From assembly GCA_026394565.1 (NCBI GenBank), contig JAPKYA010000034.1:1-49504 (forward strand): a DNA stretch of 49,504 nucleotides. The letters are read 5' to 3'. Below are positions 33,124-43,362 of the stretch, piece after piece; positions within the stretch are counted from its first letter, which is position 1, and each line of letters opens with the position of its first letter. The position numbers and the translations under genes are program-made. Below the pieces are notes generated by a model that did not search any database, was not told the origin of the DNA, and was given only the letters and a program-made list of their open reading frames with translations. The DNA comes from Methanothrix sp. Its GTDB lineage: Archaea > Halobacteriota > Methanosarcinia > Methanotrichales > Methanotrichaceae.

Positions 33124-36100
33124 TCAATTATGCGCTTTAATATCAAAAATTGCTTTTAACATATTTAGTGCAGCCATCTCCGACGGGAATTGACACGCAT
33201 CAAAAATGGATTGCAAACAAATTTTTGCCCTTAAATCATCATTATTTATCAGTTTCGTGAGCGCTTCAATGCAGGACTCCTTATGTCCTGTATCGACCAA
33301 TAAGCCATTGATTCCATTCTTTATGAAATCGTTGCACCCCCCATTCTGAGGGACAATTACAGCTGCACCACATGCCATTGCTTCTAATGCGGTCAATCCC
33401 ATTGCTTGATATATAGAAAAATCCACAAATATGTCCAATTCATTAAATAAATATGGCAAACACTCCCTATTTAGCATGCCTATGTGATTTATTAATGCAT
33501 CTTTTCCGGGTTTCAAGGATAATAAGTCCTCTTTCGAACATCCAAATGTAATGATATTTACTCTCTTTCCATATCTATATTTAATTTCTTCAAGGATCTC
33601 TAGAGTAAAATGTGGATTTCTTCTTGGAGTTGATGGCCTAATCATCGCACCTACATTAATGGCATTTGATGTCTGCAATCTCTTTTTTGGTCTAAATAAA
33701 TCGACATCAATGCTTGGACCAACAACTTTACAGTCAACTGCTAGATTTGCCTCAACCATATCTCTATTCCAATTAGTTTTAGTTAAATTTGTCATTTTTG
33801 GTATCTTTGTGTAAGATTCCCAGGCCAGATTGTATTCATTGGACCCTTTTGGGTAAAAATATGGCTCAAAGTCCTGAATATAATAAGCTAGCTTCTTTCC
33901 GCTATTTGATAAAGGTGCGATCCAATGCACAGAATTATTAATAGATGCTAGGACGACATCAAAATCTTTTGCTACAAAGGGAAGATCATTAGTTTGTCCA
34001 TAAAGAACAGGAATATCCAAGCCAGAAAAATTCTCCTCAAACTTCAATCTATGTTCAGTAAAATTGAACAGATTTACATTTACACCCATTTCGATCATAG
34101 ACTTGGCTTCTTGGATGATAACATAAGCTCCTCCTGACGGATCCTTTACAGGAAGAATTATTAGCAAATTTTTCCCCGCAAAGAGTGCTTTCCCTTCCTG
34201 CAACAATCTGTGTCGGTTCCATAGAACATCGGCACGAGCCCTTATTCCGGCCATAACTCTATTATTTCTGCATTCTGAGACTCCGCAGGAGACTTCCAGT
34301 GCCCCATATTTGTCATTTATGGTTTTGCCTGCCCTTTCACACAATTTTTTTCTTCTTTCATTGGAATAGCTGCGTGATTGTGCATGATAAATATAAACAT
34401 CATCTGCAACGGCTAGCTTCCATTGCGCTTTTCTTGCCCGAATACAATAGTCATTTTCCTCGCCGTAACCTTCTCCGAAACGATTCTCATCGAAATATCC
34501 TATTTCATTTATCAGGGCGTCCTTAATTAGCAGGCAAAAGCCATTTAAAAATGGTATTATCGGGTAGCAACGACATGAATACTTCGCAATAAGCTGAGCC
34601 ATCAGTTCGATAGATATATCATCAGGCAAGTCGTTTGATGCCCAATCACCATCCGATTCGATTTTCGGGACCGATTGCCATGAGGCGGTATTGGATAATG
34701 GACCTACGATTCCGATTTTATCATCCGATTCGGCGCATTCCAGCATCCTATCCAGCCAATCAGGAGTCACTATGATATCACTATTTAGTAGAACTGCATA
34801 CTCGCTCTTTGAGCATTTCAGACCCTGATTGGCTGCAAAAGTATACCCTCGAGCCGCATCGTTTCTAATCAAACGATAATTGTGCTCCCTAGCAATGGCT
34901 TTTAGGAAAGACGCGGTCTCAAAATCACTACCATCGTCTACCAAAATTGTTGAATATATCTGCGGAGTATATTTTATCAATGACTCTAAGCAAGCCTTTG
35001 CATCAGTAAGTGCATTGTGGACACAGATAATAATAGTGGTTGATTTTTTATAATGGCGCTTGACATCGGCCTGCTTTCTTTCGCTTTGATAAAATGAACA
35101 TATTTGATCGGCAAAAGAATTATCCGACAAGGATTTTTGCGGAGTTTCAGATTCATTATAGCTAATAGCTTTATGGTAAGCCTTTCTCCTTTTATCTTGG
35201 TCCAAGAGAGAGCTTGTGCCTTCATCTACCAGAATCCTCGCTGCTTTCAGTCCAATATCATAATCCTTTCGTCTTCTGGTGCCTAATGGGAAGATTTTTT
35301 CCACGAAATTATTGTGAAATCCCAGTGTGATTCGCCAAATTATGCTCCGATTCATCTCTGCGACTTCAATCTCCAGATTTCTATTTCTCGCGTTTAGCTC
35401 ACCAAGTTGACCATTTAGTGTGAGGATATGCGCATTGGATCGCTCTAGCTGTTCGGAGAGTGAAGAGATTCGGCCGTCTCGTTCTATGAGTGTGCTCTGT
35501 AGCTCCCCCATATTTTGGTTGAGAGAAGCCTCTCGGGCCTTTATCTGAATCAATTGCTCAGATATCGAGGCGATCTGCTCATCTCGACCGGCGATAACGC
35601 CTTTCAGTTCCATAGCTTCCTGTGAGTTGACAGCTGCCTTATTATTTGCCTGCTGTAACTGATCTATGATTGAGGCGACCTGAGACTCATGCAGCTTTAT
35701 GATATCTTCAAGTGATACGCTCACAACCGCATTGAAATCAACGTTTGGTATAGCTTCGTTAAAGGAATCATCGGAGGGAATTGCCTTGAACACAAACTGA
35801 TAGACATCTGAGTCCGGTAGTGAGGAAATGAGTTTTAGCAGCATGGGTGGTATTTTGCCAAAATCGATTCGAAGCTCAGTTGACCCTACAGGTATTTTGG
35901 TCTCGTGAAGATCTTTTATTATATATCCAAATTTGTTAAAAATATTAATAATATTTTTTTTGCCAAAAAATCTCAGATGAGTCTCGTCCAGCAAACCCAT
36001 TGATGTATATCGGAAATCGCCATTCAGCAGGTTTAGAAGCAGGTCTCCATGAGCAACATTGGGAAGTGAAACAACGAGATATCCATCCGGCTTAAGATAC

Positions 36101-36489
36101 TTCTTAATCCTGCCCAGAATTCGTCCAGGCCATCGCAAATGCTCTAGAACGTCTCCCATTAGAATGACATCAATTGAGGCGGGTTTCAGAAATGCATCCA
36201 TATCCAGCTCGTCCACATCCCCAATGATCATCGACTCGCAGTACTGCCTGGCCGTCTCACCGGCTTCTTTATCTATCTCAACTCCAATGACCCGATTTCC
36301 TCTCCCCTTGAGGACTTGGGTGATATAGCCCGTAGATGTGCCTATCTCCAGGACTCGCTTGTTCCAGCCGACAAGCTCAACAGTCAAGCTATGACTGCTA
36401 TTCTTATTTTCCAGGTCGATTTCATCCTGCTGGTATCTTTCAGATTTAAGTTCCCGAGATAAACTCGATGCGGGCATATTTGGGGCCAT
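33124..36489 (-). CDS. Methyltransferase / GT2 / GT4 fusion protein
   Basis: This 1121-residue cytoplasmic protein has an N-terminal SAM methyltransferase (about 40-200: VLEIGTSTGYITQVLKGRG, MGDVLEHL). A coiled coil spans about 265-385, with near-repeats RDEQIASISEQL and RDGRISSLSEQL. A GT2 domain covers about 470-720 (TIIICVHNALTDAK, LVDDGSD, LLNSDIIVTPDWL). A GT4 domain fills 790-1110 (GMLNRECLPYLFNELD, EAMACGAAVIVPQNGG). It probably builds and caps a surface glycan, with the coiled coil as a spacer or ruler. GGAAAGGAAGC precedes the ATG. The GT4 part is more AT-rich than its surroundings. Confidence 0.88.
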   Translation of the reverse strand: MAPNMPASSLSRELKSERYQQDEIDLENKNSSHSLTVELVGWNKRVLEIGTSTGYITQVLKGRGNRVIGVEIDKEAGETARQYCESMIIGDVDELDMDAFLKPASIDVILMGDVLEHLRWPGRILGRIKKYLKPDGYLVVSLPNVAHGDLLLNLLNGDFRYTSMGLLDETHLRFFGKKNIINIFNKFGYIIKDLHETKIPVGSTELRIDFGKIPPMLLKLISSLPDSDVYQFVFKAIPSDDSFNEAIPNVDFNAVVSVSLEDIIKLHESQVASIIDQLQQANNKAAVNSQEAMELKGVIAGRDEQIASISEQLIQIKAREASLNQNMGELQSTLIERDGRISSLSEQLERSNAHILTLNGQLGELNARNRNLEIEVAEMNRSIIWRITLGFHNNFVEKIFPLGTRRRKDYDIGLKAARILVDEGTSSLLDQDKRRKAYHKAISYNESETPQKSLSDNSFADQICSFYQSERKQADVKRHYKKSTTIIICVHNALTDAKACLESLIKYTPQIYSTILVDDGSDFETASFLKAIAREHNYRLIRNDAARGYTFAANQGLKCSKSEYAVLLNSDIIVTPDWLDRMLECAESDDKIGIVGPLSNTASWQSVPKIESDGDWASNDLPDDISIELMAQLIAKYSCRCYPIIPFLNGFCLLIKDALINEIGYFDENRFGEGYGEENDYCIRARKAQWKLAVADDVYIYHAQSRSYSNERRKKLCERAGKTINDKYGALEVSCGVSECRNNRVMAGIRARADVLWNRHRLLQEGKALFAGKNLLIILPVKDPSGGAYVIIQEAKSMIEMGVNVNLFNFTEHRLKFEENFSGLDIPVLYGQTNDLPFVAKDFDVVLASINNSVHWIAPLSNSGKKLAYYIQDFEPYFYPKGSNEYNLAWESYTKIPKMTNLTKTNWNRDMVEANLAVDCKVVGPSIDVDLFRPKKRLQTSNAINVGAMIRPSTPRRNPHFTLEILEEIKYRYGKRVNIITFGCSKEDLLSLKPGKDALINHIGMLNRECLPYLFNELDIFVDFSIYQAMGLTALEAMACGAAVIVPQNGGCNDFIKNGINGLLVDTGHKESCIEALTKLINNDDLRAKICLQSIFDACQFPSEMAALNMLKAIFDIKAHN

Positions 36490-36697
36490 GCTTCCTTTCC
36501 CTGTAAGACGAATCAGCTATCTCTGATTGGATGAATACACCCCTGATAAATCTCTTACGGTTCTTTATTCCGGTACAATAGAAAAATAAAAATGAAAAAC
36601 AGAAAAAAATTATCAGGGATCTAGAATCAAACTCGAGTCCAATCTATCTCCAATTACCGCCTTCCTATTGACCGGCCTGGCCACGACCAGATAGAAA

Positions 36698-36706
36698 GTA
36701 TTTATC
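36698..36706 (+). promoter_or_regulatory. TATA box of the rightward glycan operon
   Basis: AGTATTTATC lies about 20 bp before the GTG start at 36722, and no ribosome site intervenes. The first gene is therefore probably translated from a leaderless or nearly leaderless mRNA. Confidence 0.5.
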
Positions 36707-36721
36707 TACGATCGAATAGGT

Positions 36722-38566
36722 GTGGATACGGGGCTGGATATTTACGGAAAACTCGGCACGAAGCATGATCGTCTGACGGCATTACTGAGTGAAAAGCTTG
36801 CACAGATTCGGTCTGTGCGCAAACATAACCGCAATGTCTACCGCTACAGATCAAAGACCGCATCGTCTCCCGTTTCAGTCATTATTCCAGCCAAGACCCC
36901 GTTGATCTCGGTCATTATCCCGGTGCATAATGGCCCCCCTCAATGGCTCAAATGCGCAATACAATCCGTTCTGGAGCAGACGTATTCCCGGTGGGAGCTA
37001 TGTATTGTTGATGATTCGTCGTCTGAGATAAAAACAATAAAATTTTTATCCAGCATAAAAGACCCGCGAATCCACATGAAATTCCTTAAAATCAATGTTG
37101 GCATCTCCTCTGCGACGAATGTTGCGATTTCGTCATCAAAGGGGGAATACCTCACCTTCCTGGATCAGGACGATGAGCTGACCGGTGATGCCCTGGCTGA
37201 GATCGCAAACGCAGTGGACCGACATGACCCGGATCTGATATACTCGGATGAAGATAAATTCAAAGACACTTTATTTGGAAGAAAATATATTGATGCGCAT
37301 TTTAAACCTGACTATTCCCCGGATCTTCTCCTCACCCATAATTATATCACGCACCTCCTGGTCGTCAAAAGGTCGCTGATGGACAAGATTGGAGTATTCC
37401 GGCCGGAATATGATGGAGCGCAGGACTACGACCTGACCCTGCGTGCCGTTGAATCTGCTGATACGATATGCCACATTCGTAAAGTGTTGTACCACTGGCG
37501 TTATCACCGCGGTTCAACCAGTCATCAGATCGGGTCTCGAGAAAAATGCAGTGATGCCGGAAGGAGGGCCGTCGAAGATGCCGCGTTGCGGAGAAAAATC
37601 GATGCCGTTGTCGAACCGACCAAGCTTCTGAACTATTATCGGATTTTGAGAAGACTAGATGACGAGCTGCTCGTAAGCATCATTATTCCCTTTAAGGACA
37701 TGCCGCAGCTCCTTGAGACCGCTCTTCACTCCATTACCTCCTGCACAACCTATCCCAATTATGAAATTCTGGGGATTAATAACAACAGCCAACTGGAAGA
37801 GACCTTTGATCTTATGGCCGAATGGTCTGATAAAGACCCGCGGATTCGTTTTGTAGATCACAATAAGCCCTTCAATTACTCGGAAATCAATAACCACGCG
37901 GTCAGCCTCGCTCGCGGAGAGTACCTTATCCTCCTGAACAATGACGTAAAGATACTCACACAAAGCTGGATTGAGGCATTACTGGAGCATGCCCAGAGGG
38001 ACGAGACGGGAGCGGTGGGAGGAAAACTCTACTACCCGGACGGCACCGTCCAGCATGCCGGAATTGTTGTCGGCATCAAAGGGTTTGCCGGCCGCCCCCA
38101 CCGCCGGTTTCCCGGTGAGTCGACAGGATACTTTAACAGGCTCATGCTCACGCAAAATGTCGGTGCGGTAACCGGTGCACTGATGATGGTGAAGAAAAGC
38201 AAATACCAGGAAGTAGGTGGAATGGACGCAATTAATCTACCCATATCGCTCAACGATGTCGATTTATGTCTTCGTCTTATGGAAAAGAGGTACTGGAACG
38301 TTTTTACTCCCTATTGCGAAGCTATTCATGCTGAATCTGCTTCTCGCGGATTTGATACAGATCCCGGGAAACAGGGGCGTTTTGAGGAAGAGATCAGGTA
38401 TTTCGCCAGCCGGCATCAGAAAATACTATCGCAGGGGGATCCGTTTTACAATCCGAATTTATCTCTGCATGATGAAGATATCCGATACAGCAATCAACAT
38501 TATCTTGAAGAGGAAAAGAAGATAGGCTGTTTCCATATCCAAAACATCGGGCAACAAAATGAATAA
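36722..38566 (+). CDS. Two-domain GT2 glycosyltransferase
   Basis: This 614-residue protein has two GT-A domains. Domain 1 (about 60-300) has ISVIIPVHNGPP, LCIVDDSSSE and the DQDD metal-binding site. Domain 2 (about 315-560) has VSIIIPFKDMP and a LLNNDVKI site where DxD is replaced by NND. The start is GTG. Such tandem proteins often add alternating sugars. It is the first gene of a five-gene rightward operon, and its stop overlaps the next start by 8 bp. It lacks membrane helices, so it acts on the cytoplasmic face. Confidence 0.87.
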   Translation: MDTGLDIYGKLGTKHDRLTALLSEKLAQIRSVRKHNRNVYRYRSKTASSPVSVIIPAKTPLISVIIPVHNGPPQWLKCAIQSVLEQTYSRWELCIVDDSSSEIKTIKFLSSIKDPRIHMKFLKINVGISSATNVAISSSKGEYLTFLDQDDELTGDALAEIANAVDRHDPDLIYSDEDKFKDTLFGRKYIDAHFKPDYSPDLLLTHNYITHLLVVKRSLMDKIGVFRPEYDGAQDYDLTLRAVESADTICHIRKVLYHWRYHRGSTSHQIGSREKCSDAGRRAVEDAALRRKIDAVVEPTKLLNYYRILRRLDDELLVSIIIPFKDMPQLLETALHSITSCTTYPNYEILGINNNSQLEETFDLMAEWSDKDPRIRFVDHNKPFNYSEINNHAVSLARGEYLILLNNDVKILTQSWIEALLEHAQRDETGAVGGKLYYPDGTVQHAGIVVGIKGFAGRPHRRFPGESTGYFNRLMLTQNVGAVTGALMMVKKSKYQEVGGMDAINLPISLNDVDLCLRLMEKRYWNVFTPYCEAIHAESASRGFDTDPGKQGRFEEEIRYFASRHQKILSQGDPFYNPNLSLHDEDIRYSNQHYLEEEKKIGCFHIQNIGQQNE

Positions 38567-39452
38567 GGATAGGCAATTAGCCGTAATAGTATTAAACTGG
38601 AACCGGGCCTTGGACACGCTTTACTGCCTGGATATGATCACCCAGTGGTCCGGACTGAAGGCAGAAGTAATTATCATAGACAATGCTTCATCGCCTGAGG
38701 ACCTCTCATTGCTCCGGAGCGCAAAATCCCGGCACCAGCTCATCACTAATGCCACCAACCAGGGTTATGCCGGAGGAAACAATGCAGGAATTCGCAAAGC
38801 ACTCGATGAAGGTTTTCCTTACATCATGCTGCTGAATTCCGACGCAACAATAAGTGAACGTTGTGTGAAACAACTTCTGGAGGGCATGAAGCATTCGCCT
38901 GATCTGGGGGTGCTCGGACCCCTGCTCGAAGAAGGGGGAAGGAATTATGCAGGGGGGCGAAATATCGGTGTCTATTCAAGGACGAGAATTCCATACAATC
39001 CCAAAGATGGTGATTCACAGCTTCTTGAAGTCGATTATGTGCCAGGATCAGTGCTGCTTGCCCGAAGAGAAGTCTTTGAAAGGGCGGGCCTGCTGGAGGA
39101 GGGGTTTTTTTTTAGTGGAGAGATCGCCGACTTTTGCCGAAGAGTGCAGTATGCAGGTCTGAAGTGCGCGATTTATACCGGCTGTCGGGCATCGCATGCA
39201 CCGGATGCTGACGGCGAAATGCGGGAAACTCTCTATGATTATTATAATCTGCGAAACCGTTTTCTCTTCATCAGACGGCATTTCCAATATACAAAAATAT
39301 TTTGGAGTCTGCGATGGGTCTTGGAAGGAATTGTGCAAATAATAATCGCTCTTCTTAAAGGAAAAAGAAAGCGGGCTCATGCGCTTTGGCTTGGACTGCG
39401 GGATGGTGTCTCTGGGAGGTTTGGAGATGGAAATGCCCGGTTTATCAGTTAA
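38559..39452 (+). CDS. GT2 family glycosyltransferase (rhamnosyltransferase-like)
   Basis: This 297-residue protein contains the GT2 core: VIVLNWNRALDTL, EVIIIDNASS, NQGYAGGNNAGIRKAL and LLNSDATIS. This pattern is common in rhamnosyltransferase-like GT2 enzymes, but the sugar cannot be assigned. The C-terminus is basic with a hydrophobic stretch (VLEGIVQIIIALL) that may touch the membrane. It overlaps both operon neighbours. Confidence 0.87.
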   Translation: MNKDRQLAVIVLNWNRALDTLYCLDMITQWSGLKAEVIIIDNASSPEDLSLLRSAKSRHQLITNATNQGYAGGNNAGIRKALDEGFPYIMLLNSDATISERCVKQLLEGMKHSPDLGVLGPLLEEGGRNYAGGRNIGVYSRTRIPYNPKDGDSQLLEVDYVPGSVLLARREVFERAGLLEEGFFFSGEIADFCRRVQYAGLKCAIYTGCRASHAPDADGEMRETLYDYYNLRNRFLFIRRHFQYTKIFWSLRWVLEGIVQIIIALLKGKRKRAHALWLGLRDGVSGRFGDGNARFIS

Positions 39453-40431
39453 TGTCTCGGTGATTATTCCCAATTGGAATGGCGGCAGATGGCTGGACGG
39501 TTGTCTAAACGCCCTTGAATCTCAGGATTTCAGGGATTTTGAGGTCTTGGTGGTTGACGATGCATCTACCGATGGATCTATGGATCATCTGGAAGAACGA
39601 TTTCCCAGCGTGCGTGCCCTCCGGCTCACCGAACACCATGGCTTTGCCGGAGCTGTGAATGCCGGAGTCTTCGCGACATGCGGGGACTATGTCGTGTTAT
39701 TAAACAATGATACATTGCCGTCGACCTCATTTATCAAAAATCTGATTTGTGCCATGGATATGATGCCGCCAGATATTGGGAGTCTTGCCTCCTGCATGCG
39801 GAGCATGGACAATCCCATGCTGCTCGACGATACCGGGGATATATTTACCTGGTATGGCCATGCTCTGAAAAGAGGTCATGGTAGGCCGGTCGTTGAATTT
39901 ATGGAAGATAGCGAAATTCTCTGTGCCTGTGCAGGGGCGGCATTGTACCGGCGGGCATTTCTCAATGATGTGGGAGGATTTGATAAAGAGTTCGTGAGCT
40001 ATCTGGAAGACCTGGATCTTGGCCTTCGGGGGAGGTTGTTAGGATACAGGTGCCTGTTTGTGGCAAGCGCGAAAGTGCTTCACAAAGGACATGGATCAAA
40101 CCTTCCCACTGGAGAGTACATCCGGTTTGTGACCAGGAACCGTTTAATGCTCATCGGCAAGAATCTACCATTCTCTCTTCTCGTCCGGCATTTTCACCAA
40201 CTTCTTATCGGACAGTTGGACCTTTTTATCCAGTACCGCCATCCATTGGACTCCTTTATCGGATATCTCTCCTTTCTTCGCCGGATTCCTCACGTACTTC
40301 GCGAAAGGCGACGAATCCTGGCAAGAAAGGCGCTCTCCGACCAGGAAATTGATCGACTGTTGGACCCCACTCCAGTGGGCGTGTGCTTGCCCGGATGGAT
40401 ATTGGAGTGGATGGGGGGGAGAAAACATTGA
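39427..40431 (+). CDS. GT2 family glycosyltransferase
   Basis: This 334-residue enzyme shows VSVIIPNWNGGRW, EVLVVDDASTDGSMD, HHGFAGAVNAGVF and LLNNDTLPS. The ED motif EDLDLGLRG marks the catalytic base. The start at 39427 is preferred because GGGAGG lies about 8 nt upstream; an ORF start at 39379 is buried in the previous gene. It overlaps the preceding gene by 26 bp and the next by 4. Confidence 0.87.
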   Translation: MEMPGLSVNVSVIIPNWNGGRWLDGCLNALESQDFRDFEVLVVDDASTDGSMDHLEERFPSVRALRLTEHHGFAGAVNAGVFATCGDYVVLLNNDTLPSTSFIKNLICAMDMMPPDIGSLASCMRSMDNPMLLDDTGDIFTWYGHALKRGHGRPVVEFMEDSEILCACAGAALYRRAFLNDVGGFDKEFVSYLEDLDLGLRGRLLGYRCLFVASAKVLHKGHGSNLPTGEYIRFVTRNRLMLIGKNLPFSLLVRHFHQLLIGQLDLFIQYRHPLDSFIGYLSFLRRIPHVLRERRRILARKALSDQEIDRLLDPTPVGVCLPGWILEWMGGRKH

Positions 40432-41426
40432 GAGTTCTCTATATCAGTCCTACTGCGCCGCCGAGCGTCCAGGGAACGGACGGTCTCTTCACGGAAATAG
40501 GATATTTGAGAGATTTTTTTGCAGGAGACATGATCAGTCTATATCCCGCCCGGTCTCTCCCCCCACTGATTCCGGTCAGTCTTTTGGGGATACACCAGAT
40601 ACCGGCTCTGAAAAAGTATAACCGGGATGTCGATATATTTCATCTTTTCTTCCCATATCCTGCGAATTTTCGCGTCCTGCGATATATCTCCAAGCCGATA
40701 ATTTATACCATAATTTCGGGAATGGATGCGAAAATCAGGCCCAGGTCGATGCCGCCATGTACCCTGGTGGTGAGCTCATGGCATGAGGCGGAGATCCTGC
40801 GGGCCCGGGGATTTCCAAAGGTGCATGTTGTCCGTCCAGGCATCGACCTTTCTCGGATCCAGGTCACAAAACCACCGCAACTAGATTCAGAGTTTGTGCT
40901 TCTTGCCGGATCTGCACCCTGGACCAGAGGTCAATTTGATACCAAGGGTTTTAATCTCCTTTTAAAAGCACTTACCCGACTTCCCCAGATAAGACTCATA
41001 TGTCTTTGGAGGGGAAAATTATTTCGTGAATGGTCCGATCGGGTACAATCATTCGGCCTTGCCGATCGGATGGAGATAATCCAAGAGAAGGTGGAAATTT
41101 CCGGCGTCCTCTCCCGCTGCCATGCTGCGGTTGTCCTTTCGGCTGCGGCTGATCAGGTCAAGTCCTACCCGAACTCATTAATGGAGGCACTTGCCGCAGG
41201 AAGACCCGTGCTAATAAGCCGCTCCAATCCCATGTCTTACTATGTGGAGGATAACGGGTGCGGCAAGGTTATCGAAGATCTCTGTCTGGAGGAGCTGATT
41301 AATGCCATCCGTGAGATCATGGATGAATATTCTGCGTTCAAGAGGGCAGCATTACAGGCGGGACGTGGTTTATCCGCGACTCAAATGATCGATGATTATC
41401 GAAAGATTTATCAGAATGTGATATGA
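40428..41426 (+). CDS. GT4 family glycosyltransferase
   Basis: This 332-residue GT-B enzyme begins LRVLYISPTAPPSVQGTDGL. The likely start is TTG at 40428, overlapping the previous stop as TTGA, with a GGGGGGAG site just before it; an ATG at 40395 is the alternative. The C-terminal nucleotide-sugar domain has SYPNSLMEALAAGRPVLIS, the usual ExxxxG/A region. It couples to the WbqC-like gene by a 4-bp overlap. The donor sugar is unknown. Confidence 0.83.
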   Translation: MRVLYISPTAPPSVQGTDGLFTEIGYLRDFFAGDMISLYPARSLPPLIPVSLLGIHQIPALKKYNRDVDIFHLFFPYPANFRVLRYISKPIIYTIISGMDAKIRPRSMPPCTLVVSSWHEAEILRARGFPKVHVVRPGIDLSRIQVTKPPQLDSEFVLLAGSAPWTRGQFDTKGFNLLLKALTRLPQIRLICLWRGKLFREWSDRVQSFGLADRMEIIQEKVEISGVLSRCHAAVVLSAAADQVKSYPNSLMEALAAGRPVLISRSNPMSYYVEDNGCGKVIEDLCLEELINAIREIMDEYSAFKRAALQAGRGLSATQMIDDYRKIYQNVI

Positions 41427-42127
41427 TTAAAGCTGCAATTATCCAATCAAATTATCTGCCCTGGAAAGGATACTTCGACATAATACATGACGTGGATGTA
41501 TTTATCTTCCTCGATGATGTCCAATACACCAAACGAGATTGGCGAAATCGAAATAAAATAAAGACTCCAGGAGGTTTGAAATGGATATCCGTGCCCGTGA
41601 TGGGCAGCATCGATCAGATGATCTATGAGACAAAAATAGATTACTCTTCGGATTGGATGACTCAACATAAGAAAATGATTCATCATAGCTACGCGGCCAG
41701 CAAATATTATGATCAATATGCAGATGATATTTTAGATATCTTCGCCCCGAGATATGAAAATATATCTGAGCTGAATATATCCGCGATTAAGAAGATCTCC
41801 GCTCTTCTGGGGTTGGACAAAGAGTTTATTAACTCGAAGGATCTGGCAACCACCGGCAGGAAAGACGATAAATTGATAGAAATCTGTCAAGAGATCGGTG
41901 CTGACTGTTACCTTTCAGGACCTGCTGCCAAGGATTACATAGTGCCCGAGAAGTTTCAAAAAATGAAGATCGACCTTGAGTACAAGGATTATTCCGGATA
42001 TCCTGAATATGCGCAATTATGGGGGACCTTTGACCATTACGTATCGATAATTGATTTGATCTTCAACTGTGGTGAGCGCGCACCTTATCATATATGGGGG
42101 TGGAGAAACATTCTAAAGCCCTGCTAA
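41423..42127 (+). CDS. WbqC-like family protein
   Basis: This 234-residue protein opens MIKAAIIQSNYLPWKGYFD, the WbqC family signature, and has DDVQYTKRDWRNRNKI and the conserved GADCYLSGPAAKDYI block. WbqC-like proteins occur in polysaccharide clusters beside aminosugar genes. Their activity is not firmly established; acyl or aminoacyl modification of an amino sugar has been suggested. The wecE-type gene, which would make such an amino sugar, lies convergently just 47 bp away. Confidence 0.88.
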   Translation: MIKAAIIQSNYLPWKGYFDIIHDVDVFIFLDDVQYTKRDWRNRNKIKTPGGLKWISVPVMGSIDQMIYETKIDYSSDWMTQHKKMIHHSYAASKYYDQYADDILDIFAPRYENISELNISAIKKISALLGLDKEFINSKDLATTGRKDDKLIEICQEIGADCYLSGPAAKDYIVPEKFQKMKIDLEYKDYSGYPEYAQLWGTFDHYVSIIDLIFNCGERAPYHIWGWRNILKPC

Positions 42128-42174
42128 TTGGTACTAGATCGAAACCCTCAGAGGAACAAATTCAGATTCGCCTG

Positions 42175-43362
42175 CTATTGACGCTCTTCTTTTAATATAG
42201 TTTTCAAAGTGAAGATAATATATTTCAGCTCTTCATCGGTCATATCTGCATACATAGGCAGCCTAAGCAGTCGTTCGCTCAAGCTTTCCGTTACTGGGAG
42301 ATCGCCAATTCGATTGCCCAGCTTCAATCCCATTGGAGAAGAGTGCAGTGGTACATAATGGAATACCGCCCAAATTCCTCTTGACTTGAGGCGTTTCATG
42401 ATTCGATCCCTGGTCTTCATATCCTTGAACAGAATGTAGAAGAGATGTGCGTTATGCTGAGCATAATCGGGAATTGTGGGGAGGCGCAGAAGACCAGACT
42501 CCTGGAAGGGCTTTAGCGCCTGGTAGTATGCGTCATAGATCCTCATTCTGAGTGATTGTATTTCGTCAATCTTCTCCAGTTGAGCATACAAGAATGCAGC
42601 AAGTAGATCGCTGAGCAAGTAGCTGGAGCCGATGTCAACCCAGGTGTATTTGTCGACCTCGCCTCGATTAAATTTGTTGCGGTTGGTGCCCTTTTCTCTC
42701 AGTATCTCGGCCCTATCAAGAATCTCCAAATCATCAGTATTTATCATGAGGCACCCCCCTTCTCCACATACGTAGTTCTTCGAATCGTGAAAACTGTAAC
42801 ATCCGAAGTCGCCCAATGTGCCAAGAAACTTGCCTTTGTATCCGGCATTGACCCCTTGGGCAGCATCCTCCACAACCTTCAAATTGTTTTCATTTGCGAT
42901 CTCCAGAATTTCATCCATATCACATGCTACGCCTGCATAATGCACAGGATAAATTGCTTTTGTCTTTGGTCCAAGCTTCTTCCTTATGTCATCAGGATCA
43001 ATGTTAAGGGTATCTTGCGCAATCTCAGCAAAGACCGGCCTGGCACCCACGAGAACTATGGGATTTACAGTGGATGGAAACGTGAAAGATGGTGCAATCA
43101 CCTCGTCTCCCGGCCCAAGATTCAAAAGATTGGTTGCCAGCTCAAGAGCACTTGTGCAAGACGTTGTGAGCAAGGCTTTCTTCGAACCGAAGCGAGATTC
43201 CAAGAGCCGGCTTGCTTTTTGAGTATATTCGCCGTCGCCTGAGATATTCCTTCCATTTTTTATTTTGGATATTAAATCATCTAGATATCTTAGCTCATTT
43301 CCCGAAATATATGGCCGACCAAAGGGTATCTCCATATTAATCTCTGCGTAAACGTTTTTCAC
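42175..43362 (-). CDS. wecE: WecE-type sugar aminotransferase (DegT/DnrJ/EryC1)
   Basis: This 395-residue PLP enzyme of the sugar aminotransferase family has EVIAPSFTFPSTVNPIVLVG, the Asp site VVEDAAQG and the PLP lysine in YSFHDSKNYVCGEGG. The whole pattern is closest to WecE/RffA, which makes dTDP-4-amino-4,6-dideoxygalactose from the 4-keto sugar. It is coupled to the ABC exporter ATPase by an ATGA overlap. No dTDP-glucose synthase or dehydratase is in the cluster here, so the substrate must come from elsewhere. Confidence 0.87.
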   Translation of the reverse strand: MKNVYAEINMEIPFGRPYISGNELRYLDDLISKIKNGRNISGDGEYTQKASRLLESRFGSKKALLTTSCTSALELATNLLNLGPGDEVIAPSFTFPSTVNPIVLVGARPVFAEIAQDTLNIDPDDIRKKLGPKTKAIYPVHYAGVACDMDEILEIANENNLKVVEDAAQGVNAGYKGKFLGTLGDFGCYSFHDSKNYVCGEGGCLMINTDDLEILDRAEILREKGTNRNKFNRGEVDKYTWVDIGSSYLLSDLLAAFLYAQLEKIDEIQSLRMRIYDAYYQALKPFQESGLLRLPTIPDYAQHNAHLFYILFKDMKTRDRIMKRLKSRGIWAVFHYVPLHSSPMGLKLGNRIGDLPVTESLSERLLRLPMYADMTDEELKYIIFTLKTILKEERQ

